Shown here: positions 54,404 through 64,000 of the stretch, piece by piece | Numbering within the stretch: position 1 is the first letter of the stretch | Layout: each line of letters opens with the position of its first letter | NCBI RefSeq assembly: GCF_000149955.1 | Contig: NC_030987.1 | Coordinates: 4,916,485 to 4,980,484 of the forward strand | DNA length: 64,000 nucleotides | Reading direction: 5' to 3' | Origin: Fusarium oxysporum f. sp. lycopersici 4287 | Taxonomy: Eukaryota; Ascomycota; Sordariomycetes; Hypocreales; Nectriaceae | Translations under genes and position numbers: made by a program | The notes under the pieces: model-generated | What the model was told of the DNA's origin: nothing | What the model saw: only the letters and a program-made list of their open reading frames with translations | Database searches by the model: none

Positions 54404-55712
54404 CATCCTACTGGTGAAATAGAATAAAAACCACGTATAGAAGGGATTATTTTGATGGCGCGACATGGTTGGAAAACGCGTTCCACATTGCATACGCGCG
54501 GTGGGCTCATGCGTTAGATCACGATAGCAGACACTAAGCTTTGCCGCTAATCCCCCGCTATTTGAGAGTAGACTTCCATCTGCGACTATCTAGTGTAGGG
54601 TAGTGGTTCGGGAAGATCTGGATTTTCCCTCGAAATTAGACGATCACATGATGCATATGTAATATGTCAATTATTTCAACTTTAGAAATGTGTGATTCGA
54701 TTGATTTGATTGGGGTGATTGATTGATTGAGTTGACATATGACGAGCGCTGCTTCTGAGGGAACCGAAAGGTTCAGGCCAGGTCTCTTCCGGATTCAATA
54801 TACGTTATACCATCCATCCAGTCGTGTGGGTAGATACTGGTTGCCAAGAGAAACCATCCGTATACTCTTTCCCGTCGGAACAAGTGATTAGATATCAAAG
54901 ATTAAGTGACTGATCAAGCAGCATCATCGGGCCTAGCTCTACTCCTTTCGATGAACCCACCACTAAGATTAAGCATAACCGTGTATCCTTGAACTAAATG
55001 ATCATAAGCTCTTATTCTTTTATCAAGCATGAGAAGCCCAATTGTTGTGCTGGGAGAGAACTGTGTTCGTTTTACCGTTTTAAGCCCAAATCGTGAAAGT
55101 TTGGAGAAAATATGCCTTATTATATAGAGAATCACCTCTGGCTTTCAGCCATATCCATGTTTACAAATAACACATCTATAACACAGTTGAAAGTCTCCTT
55201 AATCAGGTGTGGAGCCTGTATCGCTGCTTTTAACCATCTCCATGTCAACTAACAGACACACCATTCGCTATCACGAAGAAGCGAACCTGGCCCACTTTAT
55301 CCATCATAGCTCCCTATCACCGTCCCATGATCTATCAATATATCATAAATGAACGGAGTATATGTATATGTGAGACGTTTGAAAGGGCCCTGTTTTTCCT
55401 CATCAAGCCAGATGGCGGCAAGCAAACTCCACTCCAGGGCCGTTCCCTGCCAATCGTAAAACCCAGTTTGATGACGTAAGGATAAGCGCGAAATGACAAC
55501 GCAGGCCGCCCGCGGCTCATTTCTCAAAGACAACTGACTGATGCGAAATCGCAGATTCGTTACACTGATCATCACAACAATATCTTCATTCTTCCCTTGT
55601 CTGTCATACTTTTTCTTTGCCCTTTCATTGCGCGACTCATTGCTTGTATCTGCAAACCTCTCCTTCTCTCCACTCTCGACGCGTGCATACCTGACCGCGT
55701 CAAAACGCTACA
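54404..55712. other. intergenic, likely promoter of BAH-PHD gene
   Basis: No supported gene. A (GATT)n-rich patch is at 54695-54740. Pyrimidine-rich stretches at 55560-55690 precede the BAH-PHD start and probably hold its transcription start. Confidence 0.45.
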
Positions 55713-57171
55713 ATGGGCAATCGCAAGAGATCGCGATCTGTCGGGGAGGAGAACCGCGCTTATTGCCCTTTTACGATTTCTTACGCGACGGGTCTTTCGC
55801 CAGCCGCACAGGAACGTCACAAGAATAAGAAGCGGAAGCGCGACGGCCAAGATGATGATAAACGGGTTCAAATCCAAATCTCTCCCTTCTCACCAACAGG
55901 CAGCTTCGAGACCCACGATACCATGGATCTATACTATACGGTCGAGCCCGGCAAGCGATGGCAAGATATGACGCGCTATAACAGCTTTGTCCGTAAGTAT
56001 CCGATGAAATCTCGCCGTCGTTCAGACTGAGGGGCTTATGGCTGATTCTTGGCAGTCAACAACGTCAAGTACTACAGCGAAGGGTTCGTTCAGGTTGCCA
56101 ACGAGTTTACCATTGAGCAACAAAAGTCTCAAAGTGATGGCAAAGGTAGTTTCGAGAAAAACAATGATGAATGGGTCGCGCGCGTCCTCGAGATTCGTGC
56201 TTCCGATGAGCATCACGTTTACGCCCGCGTGTACTGGATGTACTGGCCCTATGAGCTGCCTCCCGGAACCCTTGACGGCAAGAAGACTGTTCAAGGTCGC
56301 CAGCCGTACCACGGCGCTAAGGAACTTATCGCCTCCAACCACAGTATGTTCTAGCATACTGACCGATATTATGCGGTGCTGCAGCGCGTCTAACCGACTT
56401 TTCTAGTGGATATTATTAATGTTGTCAGTGTTACAGGGCCCGTCACCGTCAATCAATGGATTGAGTCCGATGACGAGGAGATTACAGACGAGCTTTACTG
56501 GCGTCAAGCATACGACTGCCGTACCTCGGAGCTTTCCGTATGTTGCGTGGTACCTCATCTTGTCTCCGCAAGCGCTAATATGCATATAGTCGGTTGAACT
56601 TATATGCAAATGCCAAACTCCCGCCAACCCCGATAAGACCCTTATAGGATGCACGAGCTCGGAGTGCGGGAAATGGATGCATCAGGAATGTATGGCCCAC
56701 GACATTCTCATGCAAGTCTACGAACGACTGGGAACCGATAAACCTCATCGAACCGAGGGATTGATGGTGGAGAAAATGAAGCTCGAGGAGGCAACGGATC
56801 CTCTATCGCCCATAGATGCTGAGGAGCAGAAGACCCAGTCTACGGTCAATGTCCGGGATGGGACAACTCAAGCTAATATCCACGTCAAGAAGGCTGTTCG
56901 TGAATCCCGTCGTGAGATAGAAACCCCAACAGCTGGGCCAACACCCTCTAAGTCTATCGCCACCGCATCGGTTAAGGGATCAGCCAAGGGAGGCCGCAAG
57001 AAGAAGATCGCAGACTCCAAGCCATACCAAGGACTCTTTGAGGCCAACCTCAAATTGCAAGACGGCCCCACAGCGTGGGAGATCCGCGACCTGCGTGAAA
57101 ACGTAACAGGTGGTGATAAGACTTGGACTGAGAAGGCCTCGTGTTTGGAATGCGGCGCTAACATCGACTAA
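55713..57171 (+). CDS. BAH-PHD chromatin reader (EPR-1-like), 426 aa
   Basis: Exons 55713-55992, 56056-56343, 56407-56537, 56590-57171; introns 63, 63 and 52 bp with standard ends; 1281 nt with agreeing phases. Residues 1-40 are basic (nuclear signal KNKKRKR, about 38-44). The BAH domain covers about residues 70-225 (EWVARVLEIRASDEHHVYAR, VYWMYWPYELP). A PHD finger follows: Cys239, Cys241, Cys254, Cys259, His264, Cys267 (IGCTSSECGKWMHQEC). The last Cys pair (Cys418, Cys421 in SCLECGANID) comes about 150 residues later at the very C-terminus, after a Lys/Ser-rich insert. In Neurospora, EPR-1, a BAH-PHD protein, reads H3K27 methylation and silences genes; the same role is inferred here. Intact, no RIP stops. 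Confidence 0.85.
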
Positions 57172-60143
57172 ATACTTAAGAAACGGACTATATGACTACA
57201 CCGGGTTTGCTTATGTGAGTTGACTTATCGAGGTTTTGGCGACGGCGAAATTTGGGATTGCTTATGCCAGTTATTTGACTCCGTACGTGGCTCGTGGGAA
57301 ATCCACGCTTGTAACACCATCAACTCGACATCGTTGCCTACCCGATAAGGCTTACATAGCGATAAAAAGAGACCAATAGCCCCGAGTAGCCAAAAATAAA
57401 AAATAAAATTAAACACAAATTGAAGTAGACGACAGGACTAAACATCAAATTGATAAACGTCTTTCATATAGAGTGCTAAATTAAGAGCTGCGTTACATCA
57501 TCTCCATCAAACGGATGAGATACTTGATCGGTGGCGTGAGGAGAAAGAAATCTGTCTAGAAAGTAGAGCAAATATCATCTTAGAAGAAGCCTACTACCCA
57601 ACGGACGAGATGGACATAGACTTGCAGTTACCGGTACTGGCTGAATCGTCAAGAGAATGTGGTCGAGGCTGGTTGGCTCCAGGGATGATATGTGGAAAGA
57701 GAGTGGATAATGGAAGGACCTTTTCTCGATACTGCATGTAGGTATTAAACTTAACAAGTAGTTTTTGGCTTAAGTACGCAATCGTCAAGGAATAGTGACA
57801 AAGGATGACAGGAAAGAGTCCATTTCACGCCTATGTGGTGAGTCATGTTCAGGAGTAGCACTGTAGAATAATAGCCATCAACCGGCCTATAAATTATTGG
57901 CGCACTCCTAGCTTAGCTTATTCTAATTATACAAGCTAGCAACTGATTTATTAGCGGCTGACTATTCACATCTCATGCTTCAATACACATATAATACATA
58001 CGTCGCTTCCTTGTCATAACCTCCAAACGAAACATCCAAGAGAGTGTTGACAGATGAAATTACGGATCTCTCGCGGTGAGAGATCATAGAAAGGCCTCAT
58101 TACGATAAATACACTTCAACATAATATAGGCTACTCAGAGAGTGATAAATTTAGAACTTCATTCGACTTTTCTTATCCTACAGTAAGAAAAGTAGCCTCA
58201 TCCCGATAGTTAAGAAGTCATCCAAGGCCAATGGATAGCCGCCTACTTGGAAGCTACACAGGTCTTGCGCTACATAAGTGTCTCGTTCTTATGGGTTACC
58301 GTAAGGTATAAGAAAGATTTAATGTATTGCAGTGCACATAAGCTGTCATGGTACGATATCTACTTATCAACATTACGTCCCTGTATCTAAAAGTGTACAT
58401 ACAAGGAGATCCCTCTCATGAATAATGAAAATCGGAGATAATCTAGGAATAGGCGCCAATAATACAACGTCGGTCTTTTCTTTCAACCCTCAATAGTTTT
58501 AATTCAGTATTCCGCATTCTGATAGCAGTTATTACGTCCCAGTCTTTTAATCAACTCAGAAGAAAACTATTATGGACACATGCTTTGTCTTGCTAAAATA
58601 ACAGTCTTATAGTGTTTTGCTTACCAGACGACCTTGTATTGGTAACCATACCGAAGCTGTAAATTTAGCCACAAAAGGCCACCGCCACAGCCTTTCGCCA
58701 ACAACGGTCGCGAGGCCTGTCGCTCAGAAAGGTGCTTCGTGTGTATGAGGAAGCTAGCTAAGGCTTGAATTAAATGCCTGTGGCTAGATATATACTTGAT
58801 TGTGATTGGCTTGGGCTATGATTCTATCCCTTCCCTAGGTCCATATCTGCAATGTTTGGAATCAGACTGGAATCTTGTGCATATCGGTGTTCAATTTCAA
58901 TTTCTTGCCTGCCTTACTAAGATCAGTATAGAATCAACAGGGTTAGGTACTTAGTTACCAACAGGCAAGCAGATGAGGTCGATCTCTGTCACACTGTAAA
59001 TGCTCTAAGCAAGCTATCCAACAAAGCATGCTCATTGTTATAAAACAAAAGGAAAAAAAGTGATCGGTTGGTGATAGATAGACAGAATAATGTTATCAAA
59101 TAACATACGAAACCTGTATACCGGATAAAGTAGGTCTACATCATGAGCGGGAACTGTTGTTTATATTACGCAGTAGTGTTGGGTGAAAAAACATATTTTT
59201 ATGAAACTTGATTGTTCATTATTGAGCTGAGAGTTCTTCTCGGGCTTATATCTCTAGATGACTGTATCTAGGACTTTGAACTTTAAATCTAGGACTTTCA
59301 GACTAACAGTCTGAGCCTGAAGGGAAGGGAGATTCCCGGATTTTCCAACAATTCTTAGAGCAGGTCTTTATAATTAAGCCATTACATTTAATAAGGATGT
59401 CAAGAAAAAATCAAAAGACTGCAGCACCTATAAGTGTGGACTTCTATAATGGTTGACACGGCCCCTTGTAATAGAAACGCTGCACGTTTCGCGTTTCTGT
59501 TACTTGGGCCTAGGTGGAAAGAAATGTCGCGCATTTCTGGAGGGGAAATTTAGGGTAAAGATACAGAAACGCTGATTGGTGCAAAAGTGGAAATGCGGCG
59601 CATTTCTGGTTTACATCCTTAAGTAGGGCACGAGGATACCTGTAAGGGTAGATGGAGTGGTAGTGAGATACGTTAGTACCTGTTTTATTTTGGGCAATCT
59701 TCGGATGCGTAAGTTACCTGCGAGTCTGAATAATCAACGCCGACCCCCTGCAGCTTTGAAGTTAGTTGGCTATACGTAAGAGCATAGCCCAGGGATTCTT
59801 GCCGCAGCAACCAACGAGCTAGGGTATCCTCTTGACTCTTCCCAGGAGCAGTACACCATTTCTAGAAGGACAGACACCAGGTAATGACCCGTGGGACCTG
59901 CCACGGCTCGCAGTTTTACAAGACGAAAAATGTCAGCGTTGCCAATAGGCCCCTGCGAGATTAGATCAGCTGAAACGATGTTTGATTCAGGAAACTCTGT
60001 CCGCTAATGTGTCTAGACTATCGATCCAGTGACAGCGCCTGAGGATCGGACCACATTTGTCAGCTTTTATTAGTCTAAACAGTCTAAAAGGAGCCTTTCA
60101 CTAATAGCATAAAGCGTGCCTTGCCGTAATTTTATTGAATTTT
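57172..60143. other. 3 kb without a supported gene
   Basis: Short frames only. Palindromes of the GAAACGC/GAAATGC type lie at 59480-59620. The rest is mixed composition. A non-coding RNA cannot be excluded. Confidence 0.4.
59478..59625. repeat. GAAAYGC..GCRTTTC palindrome cluster
   Basis: Contains a GAAACGC..GCGTTTC hairpin, GAAATGTCGCGCATTTC and GAAATGCGGCGCATTTC. The last, with its left flank (ctgattggtgcaaaagtgga), is almost the same as 12608-12660; relatives are at 30428-30511 and 18720. Confidence 0.55.
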
Positions 60144-61689
60144 CTATTCCAAGCTTTTTTCTAGATAAGTCATGTCATAAATAAGCTTGCCTGGCTGTTC
60201 GTCCAGCAAGGAAATCCACATAAACGACTTCAAAATGTCTTGCATTTCTTTCCAACTACTTACCCAGCATTTATCAGCTTGCTTTCGCAGACCGTCCCTT
60301 ATCCATACTTCGTCTGATGTGCTGAACAGTGAAAGAGCTCCAGTCATTAAGAGCCAAAACATCAGCTGAGAAGATATTCCATCGACAAGCTCGAGGCCCA
60401 GTACGCAGTTTTTGTAGATAGTAGGAAAGCAATGGTAAGGGAGTTTGATATCTTGCCACTGCAGGAACACATGGTAAGAAAAGGCCAATAGCCCATGTCG
60501 TATAGCTTCATTGATCGAGCCGGCAGTGAAGTCCATGCGCAGCAGGCGATACATTACCGCAGTCATCGTTTCATGGATAGTCTGCGGGCGTATTAACCGC
60601 TGAGTCTGCGTCCCAATATTCACTAGCACACAAAATCTTCTCATAACTCGCCAAGCTGCCGCCAAACTACTGTCCAAGCTTTCAGAAATCTCAATGTACT
60701 CTTGGGAACACATCTTGTCGTCCCAAACTCGCAGTAGATTATGGGGATAATCCGGAACCGGCTGTGAAGGCTGACTGAAGAACACATGGCTCGACCCATT
60801 GTGCATCGCGATGCTAAGATCGCACCTACGAAGGATCAGTATTTCTAGCCGATGGCTATAAGTTGTTGGTATAGTTTACCTCAACATCCCTACTTCAAGG
60901 GCTTTACCCCTGAACACATATACCTCCTCTCAGGTCCACCATTTTACGAAGGCCTTGCATATGCTGCTTTGATGTCTGATAATCCCCGTCGAAATGTGCA
61001 GCTTCAGCAAGCTTCAAGACCACACTGATTGTAGAGTCGGAAATCTTAAGTTCTTCATCTTCCCCTAAAAGCCTTTCCTTCAAAAGTGTCAGGCCTTTCT
61101 GGAAGTGAAGCAACGCCGCTAAATTGATGATACTCTCCCGGTGGCGAAGAACCCTGTCGATGAAGCTTTCCACTGCGAACGCCGTTATGTGAAGACCAAC
61201 AGCGTCTCGTGCAATGGGGTAATGTCCCTCATTGTTCTCTTCCTGAAGGCCAATCGCCACCTTTAGAGGGAAGATAACCTGTCTTGCGAATGGCGTAACT
61301 TAGTTCATGTTAGTAAGCCGGAGGATTCTTGGAAGCCTGAGTTACGAACCTTTAGCTATGTTTAAAAGCATCGGCAGCTCTATATCAGCAGCAAACTCGG
61401 CAAAAGACAAATCCGAGCCGACACGACTAGGTATTAGTGAACTATATAAGCTGCCTACTTCTTCCAGCTTGATTCGTGCTGTCTGAGTGTGAACAGCCAT
61501 TGTCCTTGCCCTCCTGCCGATCGTTGGCTGACCCTTGTCTGGACGAAATTTTTTCTTCTTCCCTCGCATGACATGGCTTCTGATGAGCTTCCTCGTGACT
61601 GCATCGACGTTCTCCAGATTTGATGAGACAATAAAAGGAAATCCTGCGGCTGGGTCGGATGGTTTTCTGAATCCATCCGATCCTGTCAT
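60144..61689 (-). pseudogene. fungal_trans_2-type regulator-like gene, one frameshift
   Basis: Exons 61689-61350, 61298-60880, 60825-60144; introns 51 and 54 bp (CTTACTAAC and ACTGAT branch points). Exon 1 has FPFIVSSNLENVDAVTRKLI, RSHVMRGKKKKF, a typical opening of this group, which lacks a Zn2Cys6 cluster. Exon 2 (AVGLHITAFAVESFIDRVLR, LRKMVDLRGGI) and exon 3 (PVPDYPHNLLRVWDD, RRFCVLVNIGTQTQRLIRP) match the fungal transcription-factor regulatory domain 2. Near 60917-60922 an extra base shifts the frame: up to DLRGGI in one, from FRGKALEVGMLR in the next. The splice phase of intron 2 also fits the second frame, so this is a single-base insertion or a sequencing error. Otherwise the gene looks intact. 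Probably a nuclear regulator of unknown targets. Confidence 0.75.
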
Positions 61690-61730
61690 ATTGAAAGTCT
61701 TGGCACGTCCCTTTTGTTTGCCTAACGAGG

Positions 61731-61895
61731 TAATGCTGAACAGAAGGCATACGCTGGGGTCTCACGTGCAAACAGGGATCTTTTAAGATTTCGCACGTAA
61801 ATAGTAGAGAGTTCGGGGGTAGATTTAGAACAGCACAACACGAATACACCAATCTGAATCAATGGACCGAATATACGTAATGCCTGACAGGTAAA
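61731..61895 (-). promoter_or_regulatory. upstream region shared with the DUF6604 gene
   Basis: Begins about 40 bp before the start codon of the regulator-like gene. Homologous to 6650-6810 with words such as CTCACGTGCAA, TTTAAGATTT, GAATACACCAAT and ACGTAATG in the same order. The same orientation relative to each gene suggests a copied promoter segment. Confidence 0.55.
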
Positions 61896-62199
61896 GGTTT
61901 AAGGCGGAGCATATATACCCTGACACAACGGACAACGGATGACAAATCCCAGACAAATCCCATAATGTGGGGTCAATCAGGGTGCCAAGACAACTTTTGT
62001 TTGCCGTTTCGAGTATAGCGGCCGGTATCTGCGTCACTATCACGAATTCAGCGCAGATTTCGGATGTTGGGCCCCCTGTCAGCGTTCGCCATAGACTTTC
62101 TATAAAAGAGATCAGGAATTCTTTTCATATCATAGTATCTGAGACTTGATAGTCCTGACCTATTAATCTTGCAGAATCTTAATAACTTAGTCCTTTTTA
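61896..62199. other. divergent intergenic region
   Basis: Lies between two divergent genes; contains their promoters. Nothing else was noted. Confidence 0.4.
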
Positions 62200-63161
62200 A
62201 TGAATTCCCTACGGAAGTCTGTCCTAATCACCGGCTGCTCTGCTGGTGGTATTGGCGGAGCATTGGCTGATGCGTTTCACGCCAAAGGTTACCACGTCTT
62301 CGCAACTGCACGTAACCCATCAAAAGTCTCCCCGAGTCTCTCCAGTGCGGAAAATGTCACGGTTCTGAAGCTAGACGTGTTATCCACGGAGTCGATCGCC
62401 GCTGCTGTTGAAAGCGTCAAGAGCCAAACTGGTGGTGGGCTCGATGTTCTCGTCAACAATAGTGGCGGAGGCTACAATTTACCGGCTTTGGATGTTTCGG
62501 TTGAAGAGAGCAAGAAGCTGTTCGAACTAAACTTCTGGGCTCCATTGACTATGCTTCAAGCCTTTGCCCCTCTTCTGATCAAGACCAAAGGATGCATTGT
62601 GAACAATTCCTCTGTTAACGCAATCGTCCCTATGCCGCTCATGAGTGAGTGCCAGATTCTCTTTATAGCCATTTTCTAACAGCCTAGGCATTTACAACAG
62701 CTCCAAGGCTGCTCTTTTCTCGGCCAGTGAGACATGGCGTCACGAACTTCAACCTCTCGGAATTCGCACTATTACCCTGCTTACCTCCGCGGTCAAAACC
62801 AACTTTTTTTCTGAACATCCTGCGGCCGATGTACCTGATGATTCCCAGTACTTTGAAATTAGGGACTTCATTCATGACCTTGTTGATGGCCGCATGCAAG
62901 AGAATGGAATAAGTGCGAAGCAGTATGCGACTAAAGTAGTTGGTGAGGTCGAAAAAGGCACAGTCGGAGTGGTCTGGGCCGGCAAAGACGCTTCTATCCT
63001 CCATCTACTGTCGTGGCTGTTACCACAGTCCGTTTTGGTAAGACTTGAGCTATCTCTGATATTGGATCGATATCTAATCGCAAGCGTAGGATGTGGTAGT
63101 GCAGAGCGTCATTCCGATTGCTCGTGAGATGGCTAAAGCTACGCGACGGAAACTAGCCTAA
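62200..63161 (+). CDS. classical SDR, Ayr1-like reductase, 288 aa
   Basis: Exons 62200-62644, 62688-63037, 63090-63161; introns 43 and 52 bp with TCTAAC/TCTAAT branch points, all phases consistent. SVLITGCSAGGIGGALADAF (residues 7-26) is the NADP-binding loop, VLVNNSGGGY the NNAG-type motif, and IYNSSKAALFSASE holds the catalytic Tyr and Lys (YxxxK). The residue pattern, including ATARNPSKVS and AFAPLLIKTKGCIVN, is that of fungal Ayr1-like 1-acyldihydroxyacetone-phosphate reductases, which act in lipid metabolism. Many relatives have other carbonyl substrates. Length is normal and no damage is visible. Confidence 0.87.
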
Positions 63162-63408
63162 GAGACCTCAACTTCCCAGAAAGGAGCTGCGCTGTCAAAT
63201 GCTGGGAAGATTGTGGGAACACGACGGCTTGGAATGCGCCAGTAAGTCTTGCCGTGGAGCATGACCAGACGGACAGGGGTCGGGTCGGGAAACGTGCAGG
63301 AGTAACTTGCTTTATAAGCGGGCCGTGGATACAAGCGAATCGCGGATTTTCCTACCACTTTACGGTAAAGCCAAATTGCAGCAGCACTATGCCTAGAATC
63401 CTTTCAAC
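63162..63408. other. 3' flank, no gene
   Basis: Short stretch between convergent genes; nothing recognised. Confidence 0.45.
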
Positions 63409-63705
63409 CTAATCTTCGGTCTGTATGAATATTACTTCTCTATCTTTCTCACATGTCGTTGGATTATGACCGGGCTGCCCGCACTTCCTACTGTACCAAA
63501 GACGCGCTATTACTAGTGGTAATTGGTACAGTAGGGCCTTCGTAAGTCCCTTTTTCGCATCATCTGGAACGTGATGTTTATTGCGAAGATGGGTTGTGAC
63601 GCGGGAGTCGGCAATCGAGAAGACAGATTGATATTCCTTTCGACAACAGATGAGAGCATGTACATTGTAGTCAATGAAGAGTTGAAGATTGCTTAAAAAT
63701 CCCAT
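63409..63705 (-). CDS. small ORF: OrsD-type finger joined to zinc knuckle, 98 aa
   Basis: ATG 63705. Residues 9-60 (FIDYNVHALICCRKEYQSVF, then RVTTHLRNKHHVPDD) look like the first zinc motif of OrsD/DUF3505 proteins. Residues 70-98 (SRKCGQPGHNPTTCEKDREV) are a CCHC-like knuckle of the type that ends Fot/pogo transposases, and the acidic tail (QTED) also fits. The junction contains GGTACAGTAG, the tail of a dispersed repeat. It may be a chance fusion within transposon debris or a domesticated fragment. Whether it is expressed is unknown. Confidence 0.45.
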   Translation of the reverse strand: MGFLSNLQLFIDYNVHALICCRKEYQSVFSIADSRVTTHLRNKHHVPDDAKKGLTKALLYQLPLVIARLWYSRKCGQPGHNPTTCEKDREVIFIQTED

Positions 63706-63884
63706 AGCCGCATTTTTTTAGTATGACGAAGTGAATATCCGTGGTTGAGGCAATAAATTTGACACTCTCGGAGTGAACCTGGAGAATTAGGATGAGGAAA
63801 GACTACCCCAGAGGTTTACCTTGATGGTTTGTTGCCATTGAGCCCTTGACAAGGGCAGAGGCGGTAGACGGTTCGAAACCCAGC
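63706..63884. other. no gene seen
   Basis: Nothing supported here. Confidence 0.4.
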
Positions 63885-64000
63885 CAGCGTGCACGGATAA
63901 AAAAGATGTAATTTCATGAAAGTAATGACGGCAGGGGGCCAACGCACGGACGAAAAGTATGTAATTTAATAAATTACAGGCAGTCCTTGGTACAGTAGTA
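63885..64000. repeat. GTAATT/AATTAC palindrome repeat, copies 3 and 4, cut by window end
   Basis: Two partial copies in tandem: gcgtgcacggataaaaaaga with GTAATTTCATGAAAGTAAT, then aacgcacggacgaaaagta with GTAATTTAATAAATTAC and TACAGTAGTA. Related to 3783-3850, 6624-6643 and 6836-6905. Confidence 0.6.

Noticed and set aside
63845..63890. GGTTCGAAACCC resembles the T arm of a tRNA
   Set aside because: No acceptor stem, D arm or anticodon arm could be built around it.
1..64000. Starship giant element (tyrosine recombinase captain)
   Set aside because: No DUF3435-type recombinase or Starship cargo set was found on either strand.
1..64000. CRISPR array
   Set aside because: Repeats present are terminal inverted repeats and microsatellites; no evenly spaced repeat-spacer pattern, and the host is a eukaryote.

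Overview
The window is nuclear DNA from a filamentous ascomycete (Pezizomycotina). The evidence is short 43-74 bp introns with GT..AG ends and CTAAC/CTGAC branch points, fungal-only protein families (DUF6604, 2EXR, HET, Ecl1, OrsD/DUF3505, NsdD-type GATA factor, BAH-PHD reader, OTT_1508-like deaminase), TA-flanked Fot/pogo elements and strong signs of repeat-induced point mutation (RIP). Genus cannot be fixed from the sequence alone. Three assembly gaps (N runs) lie at 36424-37089, 49724-49870 and 53290-53763.

Layout. 1-11.8 kb: end of a MITE, a 216-aa orphan, a large single-exon DUF6604 gene, a coiled-coil gene and a spliced deaminase-fold gene. 12.8-16.5 kb: a complete but decayed Fot/pogo element abutting a decayed piggyBac-like transposase. 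17.1-18.4 kb: an intact four-exon reductase. 18.7-29.6 kb: an AT-rich RIP island with a Fot fragment, two back-to-back 440-bp MITEs, two near-tandem 1.86-kb Fot elements and a RIP-killed secreted-protein gene. 29.5-33.2 kb: genes on the island's shoulder, each damaged (2EXR gene, OrsD gene with no start codon, NmrA gene ending in a transposon terminus). 34.8-41.7 kb: an intact three-exon RING-H2 gene, a phosphatase/phytase gene cut by a 2.2-kb Fot element, and an NsdD-like GATA factor. 42.9-54.4 kb: relics (FAR1/MULE-like, HET, Fot, two hAT copies) with an Ecl1-family gene and a Cys-rich small gene between them. 55.7-63.7 kb: a BAH-PHD chromatin reader, a gene-poor 3 kb, a frameshifted fungal_trans_2-type gene, an intact Ayr1-like reductase and a small C2H2/zinc-knuckle ORF.

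Most genes here do not form a pathway or cluster. The common theme is mobile DNA and its consequences: at least six transposon types, RIP of repeats and of neighbouring genes, and regulatory or chromatin-type genes sitting in the gaps. The most notable observations are: (1) six or more TA-flanked element families whose terminal inverted repeats share one frame (ACGT-N3-TGATAAG) and carry two 17-bp tandem units whose last 11 bp differ by family, like an interchangeable address; (2) a ~150-bp sequence shared by the upstream regions of two unrelated genes 55 kb apart (DUF6604 and the fungal_trans_2 gene); (3) an EPR-1-like BAH-PHD protein whose PHD finger is split by about 150 residues; (4) a GATA factor of the NsdD type within transposon-rich DNA; (5) a spliced OTT_1508-like deaminase. 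Exon joins were made by eye; those at the deaminase gene are the least certain.
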